Source: Mesorhizobium sp. PAMC28654
GTDB lineage: Bacteria > Pseudomonadota > Alphaproteobacteria > Rhizobiales > Rhizobiaceae
Direction of reading: 5' to 3'
Assembly (NCBI RefSeq): GCF_020616515.1
Contig: NZ_CP085135.1
Location: 1,116,001-1,180,000, forward strand
DNA length: 64,000 nucleotides
Shown: positions 58,835 through 64,000 of the stretch, one piece after another
How positions within the stretch are numbered: position 1 is the first letter of the stretch
How the letters are laid out: each line of letters starts with the position of its first letter
Notes under the pieces: model-generated
The model's input: the letters and a program-made list of their open reading frames with translations, nothing else
Told to the model about the DNA's origin: nothing
Databases searched by the model: none
Program-made: the position numbers and the translations under genes

Positions 58835-59465
58835 GGTCTTGCCCGGTCTCTTCTGACACTATTGCTCAGGAAGGATCGGGCGATCCCCATCTATGTGGGC
58901 TGACCGCGTCAGCATCGCATCGCGCAACAACACCAATGGTGTCGCGCTGGCCTTTAGATTGGCCGGCACGTTCCCTCGCATGGAGCCATGTATTTCCTGG
59001 AAGACGAGTGGCTGGCGGGCCGCGCATGGATCGGAGCTTGCCGATGTGGCCGGACACGAACACGTTCCTGACGGGGGTTCCAGCGTTATGTGTCGGATTT
59101 CACCGGATCGGTCTCGATGTCCGGGCCGCGCCAACGGGGTATGCTAAGCTTACCCGTTATGCGGCGGCCCGGCAGGCTGCGTTCCATCCGGGTTTCTCCG
59201 GCGTCGTCGCCCAGGCCGATGCCTGTTCCGGCGCTGGTGCCGCCCGTTGAGCCACCGAGGTCGAAACCGGGCCGATCCACCGCGCCAGCCGCAGGCGGTT
59301 TTTCCGCGACAAGTCGATTTAGGCCCTCGCCTGCAAACCTTGCTTTTAGCTGTTTGCGCTTTGTCCAGCCGAACGCTTCGACGCTGTGTTTTTTGTTGTT
59401 TTCCACGATCTCATTCCAAAAGACTGAAGCTATTTCCGCAGGTGAACAGAAACTGGGCGCACGAA
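58835..59465. other. stretch with one doubtful small gene
   Basis: The only plausible gene is a GTG-initiated minus-strand frame of 106 codons (59086-59406). It starts MENNKKHSVEAFGWTKRKQL, then turns Gly- and Pro-rich (AAGAVDRPGFDLGGSTGGTS). I do not recognise it. The remainder shows no gene. Confidence 0.4.
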
Positions 59466-59706
59466 TTATCTCTGACCGCCGCTGACGTCCTCGAATTCGG
59501 CGTCGACGACATTTTCATCAGGCTTGCCAGACGGTCCTCCGGCTGCAGGGCCTCGAGATGGTTGAGCGGGACCAGTTGCGGCTTGGACCACCGCCTCATC
59601 AATTCGTTTCGTCACCTGAGCGAGACGTTCCATGGATTGCGTGAGCCCGTCATGGGACGTCCCGTCCGCGGCGGAGCGTGTCGCCGAGATTGCAGCGTTA
59701 GCCTCA
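59466..59706 (-). pseudogene. dnaK, C-terminal remnant
   Basis: The last 80 codons of an Hsp70-like gene remain: a helical lid piece (GLTQSMERLAQVTKRIDEAV) and the tail KPDENVVDAEFEDVSGGQR, whose DAEFE-like end is typical of bacterial DnaK. The upstream part is lost at the left end of an IS21 element (59707), and its continuation is not found beyond the other IS end (62666). This is a remnant of an extra dnaK copy; the essential one must lie elsewhere. Confidence 0.72.
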
Positions 59707-59762
59707 TTGTTGATTTTCACTGAGAACTGACCCGGCATTTCCACTGAGAAGTGACCCGCCTC

Positions 59763-60158
59763 TCATGTATGTTTCGGGTCGGGTGTTGTGGTCAAGGTTC
59801 TGGCTTTCTCCTTCGCTTTTTTGGGTTCGTGGGCAGAGCTGTTTTTGAAGCGGAAGCTGTCGTTTCCAGTTTCGAGAATGTGGCAATGGTGGGTCAGCCT
59901 GTCGAGAAGCGCGGTCGTCATCTTGGCATCGCCGAAGACACTCGCCCACTCGCTGAAGCTGAGGTTTGTGGTGATGACCACGCTTGTGCGTTCGTAGAGT
60001 TTGCTCAGCAGATGGAAGAGCAATGCTCCACCTGATGCACTGAACGGCAGGTACCCAAGCTCATCCAGAATCACGAGATCGGAATGGACGAGGCGATTGG
60101 CTATCTGGCCGGATCTCCCCTGAGCCTTCTCCTGTTCGAGCGCATTGACCAGCTCGAC
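59763..60158 (-). pseudogene. IstB of the second IS21 type, 3' part
   Basis: The frame reads [40 protein letters not shown] (Walker B), [20 protein letters not shown] and [20 protein letters not shown]. The N-terminal half with Walker A is missing. The cut is at the IS3 end (60159). Confidence 0.88.
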
Positions 60159-60210
60159 TGGACTTGCCCCGAAAAAGTGGAGAGTTTCCTTCTGATGAAA
60201 GGCGACCTCG

Positions 60211-60504
60211 ATGACGAAACAGAGACAGTTTACGGATGCGTTCAAGGCGGAGGCGGTTGGCCTTGTGCGAACGAGCGGTCGGACGAAGCGGCAGATCGCG
60301 GAGGATCTTGGTGTTGGTTTCTCGACGCTGACGCGATGGATGGGTCGGCAGCTGGATCGTGAGATGGGCGATCCTGGGCGTCCGCCTGATGCTGATGTCG
60401 CCGCTGAATTGAAACGGCTGCGGCGGGAGAATGAAATCCTTCGGCAGGAGCGGGATATCTTGAAACGGGCGACGGCTTTTTTCGTCAAGGAGGGAAGTCG
60501 GTGA
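60211..60504 (+). CDS. IS3-family transposase OrfA
   Basis: The 97-residue protein has an HTH ([40 protein letters not shown]) and a coiled-coil tail ([20 protein letters not shown]). It overlaps orfB by 4 bp in a GTGA. The frame is intact. Confidence 0.92.
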   Translation: MTKQRQFTDAFKAEAVGLVRTSGRTKRQIAEDLGVGFSTLTRWMGRQLDREMGDPGRPPDADVAAELKRLRRENEILRQERDILKRATAFFVKEGSR

Positions 60505-61361
60505 GGTTCGCGCTCATCGACCAGGCGAAGAAGGATTTCCCTGTGGACCGTTTGTGCGCGACGCTGGGTGTCAGCCCGAGCGGCTACTTTGCCTGGGGGC
60601 GCCGGCCGGCGTGCCGCCGGCAGCGCGACGACATGATAATGCTGGCGCATGTGCGATCGTCGTTCGCGCTGTCGAACGGAACCTATGGTAGCCCGCGCAT
60701 GACGCGGGAACTGCAAGACAATGGCTTTGCCATTGGCCGGCGACGAACGGCGCGTCTGATGCGGGAGAATGGCCTCCAGGCAAGACAGAAGCGGCGGTTC
60801 AAGCGCACGACGGACAGCGAACACGCCTTTCCGGTTGCCCCCAATGTCATCGACCAGGATTTTGCCGCCACTGGTCCCAACCAGAAATGGGGTGCCGACA
60901 TCTCCTACATCTGGACGCGGGAGGGCTGGTTGTACCTTGCTGTCGTCATCGATCTGTTTGCCCGCAAGGTCGTTGGCTGGGCTGCTGGCAACCGGCTACA
61001 CCGCAGCCTGGCTCTGGCAGCGCTCAACAAGGCGTTCGTCATGCGGCAGCCGGAACCCGGCCTCATTCACCACTCCGACCGCGGCAGCCAATATTGTTCT
61101 ATCGACTACCAAGCCGAATTGCGTGCCGCCGGCGTCATCATCTCAATGTCAGGCAAGGGCAATTGCTTTGATAACGCCATGGTCGAAACATTCTTCAAGA
61201 CGCTGAAAACTGAACTGATCTGGCGCACCTCTTTCCTTACCCGCGCCGATGCCCAAGCCGCCATTGCCCGATATATCGACGGCTTCTACAATCCCATCCG
61301 GCGGCATTCCGCGCTCGACTACATCAGCCCGATGCAGTTCGAGCGAAACGCCGCCGAATGA
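60501..61361 (+). CDS. IS3-family transposase OrfB
   Basis: The 286-residue protein starts with a GTG in the overlap. It has HTH_21 ([20 protein letters not shown]) and an rve domain with Asp in [20 protein letters not shown], Asp in [20 protein letters not shown] and Glu in [20 protein letters not shown]. All three catalytic residues are present, so the element may be active. Confidence 0.93.
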   Translation: MRFALIDQAKKDFPVDRLCATLGVSPSGYFAWGRRPACRRQRDDMIMLAHVRSSFALSNGTYGSPRMTRELQDNGFAIGRRRTARLMRENGLQARQKRRFKRTTDSEHAFPVAPNVIDQDFAATGPNQKWGADISYIWTREGWLYLAVVIDLFARKVVGWAAGNRLHRSLALAALNKAFVMRQPEPGLIHHSDRGSQYCSIDYQAELRAAGVIISMSGKGNCFDNAMVETFFKTLKTELIWRTSFLTRADAQAAIARYIDGFYNPIRRHSALDYISPMQFERNAAE

Positions 61362-61395
61362 GCAACCCGCTCTCCACTTTACCGAAGCAAGTCCA

Positions 61396-61545
61396 CTCGA
61401 CGCCGGCGACCTGCCCGATATTGCCGTCTTGCGAACCCTCCTCGGCCCGGACCCCGCACGGCTGCCGACCGTCTTGGTGCAACTCGCTTCCCTTAACGGC
61501 TATGAAGCCCTGATCGGGGCAACCCATGTGGGAGACGTCGCATGA
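61396..61545 (+). pseudogene. istA: IS21 istA (copy 2), last 49 codons
   Basis: The sequence [20 protein letters not shown] to [10 protein letters not shown] equals the end of istA in copy 1 (15059-15206). Everything upstream is missing at the IS3 right end. The overlap with istB (ATGA) is kept. Confidence 0.92.
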
Positions 61546-62437
61546 GCAACGCCCACACCATCGACGAAGCCCGCCTCGGCATCATGCTCAACGAACTCCG
61601 GCTACCGACGATCAAGACGCTCTGGGCGCAATTTGCCGAGCAGGCCGATAGAGAGGGGTGGCCCGCCGCCCGGTTCCTCTCGGCCATCGCCGAGCATGAG
61701 CTGGCCGAACGGGCACATCGCAGGATCGAACGGCATCTGGCCGAAGCGCATCTGCCGCCCGGAAAGACGCTCGACAGCTTCGCCTTCGACGCCGTACCCA
61801 TGGTCTCCAAGGCCCAGGTCATGGCCATGACCGCCGGTGACAGCTGGCTCGCCAAGGGCGCCAATATCCTGTTGTTCGGCCCACCCGGTGGCGGAAAGTC
61901 GCATCTTGCGGCAGCGATCGGACTCGCCCTCATTGAGAACGGCTGGCGCGTGCAGTTCGCCCGAACCACCGATCTCGTGCAGAAGCTCCAGATCGCGCGG
62001 CGAGAGAGCTGCAGCTCGAAGCCGCCATCGCCAAGCTCGACAAGTTCGATCTGCTCATCCTCGACGATCTGGCCTACGTCACCAAGGACCAGGCCGAAAC
62101 GAGCGTGCTCTTCGAACTCATCTGCGCAAGATATGAGCGGCGTTCCATCATGATCACCGCCAATCAGCCCTTCGGAGAATGGAACAGAATCTTTCCGGAC
62201 CCCGCCATGACCCTCGCCGCAGTGGACCGACTTGTTCACCACGCAACGATCTTCGAGATGAACGTCGAAAGCTACCGGCGCAGATCCGCCATGGAAGCCA
62301 AACGCCAGCGCGGCAGGCCAGCCTCTTACGCGACAATCAAGAACAAACACGAACTTGTCGCGGAGCGGCAATCAGAAATAGATGAAGGCCTTGCCAGCGA
62401 CAATCAGCATGATAATTTGCACGTGACCGCGACCTGA
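61542..62437 (+). pseudogene. istB: IS21 istB (copy 2), frameshifted by 2 bp
   Basis: The sequence equals istB copy 1 at 15203-16096 except for an extra GA in the run GAGAGAG near 62003-62008. This shifts the frame after KLQIARRE and ends it at 62153. The downstream part continues in the right frame to 62437. The Walker A region is before the break and Walker B after it, so no complete ATPase is made. Confidence 0.92.
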
Positions 62438-62487
62438 GAATCTCATCCAGATCGCCGCTCACGTCTCATCCAGATCGTCGCGCTATA

Positions 62488-62554
62488 GGCTAATCTCTCG
62501 GATCGATAAATGTTCTCGATAATGCCAGCGTCGGATCACGCTCAATAATGCCAT
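62488..62554 (-). pseudogene. IstA of the second IS21 type, first 22 codons
   Basis: From ATG 62554 the frame reads MALLSVIRRWHYREHLSIRE IS, the N-terminal helix-turn-helix start of an IS21 IstA. It is cut at 62488 by the right end of the other IS21 type (62487), which shows that the latter inserted into this istA gene. Confidence 0.85.
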
Positions 62555-62666
62555 GTCGATCACTCCGTAATCCCCGCTGAAAAAACGCAGGGTAAGGGTC
62601 AAACATGGGTCAATTCTCGGTGGAAATATCCTGTGTCGCCGGGTCAGTTCTCAGTGGCAATCAACA

Positions 62667-63176
62667 CACAGCGACTGGTGGGAGCCTGGCGCTCTCAAAC
62701 CAGACACGCCCGCGGTCTCGGACAGCACTCCCCATGTGTTCTTCCGGATTCTCGTCGTCGAGGTGTCCGGCAGGGAGGCAAGGGATTAGGCTTGTTGCGC
62801 TCGCGGCATCGCCAGCAGCGGTTGCAGTTGTTCCCGGCAGCATCTGCCTGAGCACACCATCCTTCCGGGCGAAATGACGCCACGGCGCGGCAGCCCGGAT
62901 GCAGCCGGCAAGGATCGTGACCGCATTGGCACCACAAGCTGGAGAACTCACGGAACCCAAACGCCTACTGAAGGATTTACGTCATGCGGTACTTCATGAA
63001 TCCTCGGGCCAGCCTCGCCTGCTCTTTCGCCATGCTCAATGATACGTGGTTCAAGAGGGTCTTCGAACCATAGTCCTACATGCGCCCGGCCGGCTATGGC
63101 CGGCCGCAATCGATGAATGCATCAACGGAAATCAACAGTGGCCAGCCGCAACATTCCGCGGAGCCGCTTGAAGGAC
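62667..63176. other. unassigned stretch after the IS pile
   Basis: About 510 bases between the outer IS21 end and the CBS-BON gene. No frame carries a family motif, and the dnaK remnant does not continue here. Short inverted pairs (GCCGGCCGGC-like) near 63090 may relate to the downstream promoter region. Confidence 0.45.
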
Positions 63177-63890
63177 ATGAACATGCAAGTCGAGTCAGTC
63201 ATGGCATCACCTGTCGTTGGTATCGACCCATCCGCGTCAATTGCGGATGCGGCAAGGCTGATGTTAGCCAGAAAAATCAGCGGCCTTCCCGTCATTCGCA
63301 ACGACGGAACTCTGGTTGGGATTGTCAGCGAGGGTGATTTTCTCCGCCGCGGAGAATTGGGCACGAAGCGCAAGCGTTCTCGCTGGCTCGAATTTCTTGT
63401 CAGTCCCGGAAAAGCCGCTGATGAGCATGCCCACGCCAATGGACGTCGGGTTGAGGAAGTGATGTCCGAGGGCGTCGTCACGACGACTCGCAATGCGTCG
63501 TTCGAGGAGGTCGTTGAATTGATGACCCGTCACCATGTCAAACGCCTTCCGGTGGTCGAAGACGGCAAAGTTGTCGGCATAATCGCTCGCTCCGATCTGC
63601 TGCGTGCATTGCTTCTCGTCCTACCGACGTCGGATTCGTCGGACGTGGGCGACGAACAGATACGCCGGAACATCCTCGCCGAACTGGCTGACCAAATCTG
63701 GGCCGGCACCAGCATGATTCACGTCAATGTGGACAAGGGCGTCGCGGACCTCAGCGGACCGATCTTTGACGAACGCGAGCGTCTGGCGGCTCGTGTCGCA
63801 GCCGAAAACGTCGCCGGCGTCAAAGCCGTGACGGACCATCTGTTTTGGGTCGAGCCTCTGTCCGGCACGGTGGTCGATCCGTCGGCATGA
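63177..63890 (+). CDS. CBS-domain protein with C-terminal BON domain
   Basis: The protein (about 237 residues) has two CBS motifs: ESVMASPVVGIDPSASIADA with SGLPVIRNDGTLVGIVSEGD, and EEVMSEGVVTTTRNASFEEV with KRLPVVEDGKVVGIIARSDL. A BON domain follows (SMIHVNVDKGVADLSGPIFD, RVAAENVAGVKAVTDHLFWV). CBS pairs sense adenosyl ligands; BON may bind membranes. Both ATG 63177 and ATG 63183 fit the GAAGGA site. Function in stress signalling is inferred. Confidence 0.92.
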   Translation: MNMQVESVMASPVVGIDPSASIADAARLMLARKISGLPVIRNDGTLVGIVSEGDFLRRGELGTKRKRSRWLEFLVSPGKAADEHAHANGRRVEEVMSEGVVTTTRNASFEEVVELMTRHHVKRLPVVEDGKVVGIIARSDLLRALLLVLPTSDSSDVGDEQIRRNILAELADQIWAGTSMIHVNVDKGVADLSGPIFDERERLAARVAAENVAGVKAVTDHLFWVEPLSGTVVDPSA

Positions 63891-64000
63891 GACGCTGTCC
63901 CGCCCTGATCGTCCACAGAGAACCGAGATGTTCAGGAAGTTATACGGGTGTCGGTTCAATGAGCCTGCCAATATCCAAATGCGCGATCAGGCTCTCCTTC
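63891..64000. other. window end, no gene seen
   Basis: The last 110 bases hold no recognisable gene start. Confidence 0.5.

Larger units (their letters stand above)
60159..61395 (+). mobile_element. IS3-family element with hybrid flanks
   Basis: The terminal inverted repeats are TGGACTTGCCCCGAAAAAG (60159) and the complement TGGACTTGCTTCGGTAAAG (to 61395), both continuing AGTGGAGAG. CTCGAC flanks both ends (60153-60158 and 61396-61401), but the left flank is one IS21 type and the right flank another, so the neighbours did not arise from a simple insertion. Confidence 0.85.
59707..62666 (-). mobile_element. second IS21-type element, gutted by nested insertions
   Basis: The ends are TGTTGATTTTCACTGAG (59707) and the complement of TCAGTGGCAATCAACA (to 62666), with extra internal repeats (CACTGAGAAGTGACCC; GGGTCAATTCTCGGTGG). 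Between them lie the 3' part of its istB (59763-60158), an IS3 element (60159-61395), a piece of the other IS21 type (61396-62487), and the start of its own istA (62488-62554). No target duplication is visible at the outer ends. Confidence 0.8.

Overview
The window looks like part of an alphaproteobacterial genome of the Rhizobiales, most likely Mesorhizobium or a close relative. This is inferred from the high-GC codon use, the rhizobial-type core genes (ATP12 - EamA permease - RluA-type synthase - crcB), a DUF2735-like small protein, a RIME-like palindrome and the style of the nos genes. No rRNA, tRNA or CRISPR array is visible. The window mixes an accessory denitrification region, heavily damaged by insertion sequences, with ordinary chromosomal housekeeping and stress genes.

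Region 1 (1-9.8 kb): an IS630 element split by an IS110/IS1111-type element is followed by a denitrification and nitrosative-stress block. This block holds nnrS, a broken pseudoazurin gene, a Crp/Fnr regulator of NnrR type, and a compact minus-strand operon encoding a 55-residue membrane peptide, a large polytopic membrane protein, DUF2249, a DUF59 Fe-S assembly factor, a group III truncated haemoglobin and DUF1858. Region 2 (10-16.5 kb) is decayed: a frameshifted C5 DNA methyltransferase abuts an IS1380 remnant, and a cytochrome P450 gene is cut in two by an IS21 element.

Region 3 (16.5-27.9 kb) is a complete nitrous-oxide reductase operon, nosRZDFYLX. All six junctions are 4-bp ATGA overlaps. 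An intact pseudoazurin gene (candidate electron donor) and a di-iron RIC/DnrN repair protein follow. Three near-identical TTTGC-N6-CAAA sites lie about 77-85 bp upstream of the two pseudoazurin genes and nosR. One of them also lies just upstream of the Crp/Fnr gene, so these genes probably form one NnrR-type regulon.

Region 4 (28-36.3 kb) is a transposon graveyard. Two inverted IS5 copies bracket a Tn3-family unit (resolvase, res site, frameshifted tnpA) and an FTR1 permease remnant; the second IS5 copy is itself split by an IS3 element. Region 5 (36.3-50.8 kb) is mostly stable chromosome: MHS transporter, ATP12, EamA permease, RluA-type pseudouridine synthase, frameshifted crcB, DUF779 with an aldehyde dehydrogenase and its probable regulator, an Asp/Asn beta-hydroxylase, two OB-fold-like proteins, a small secreted peptide with an apparent AUA start, and an OmpR-type two-component system.

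Region 6 (51.2-64 kb) is stress-related: the stub of a deleted P-type ATPase, a PPK2 polyphosphate kinase, an operon of an amino-acid antiporter, a tyrosine-decarboxylase-like enzyme and an amino-acid permease, a tandem PRC-barrel protein, the last part of a dnaK gene, a nested IS21/IS3/IS21 pile and a CBS-BON protein. The most interesting non-obvious signals are the possible bridge RNA of the IS1111-type element, the shared regulatory box, and the small-gene nitrosative-stress operon.
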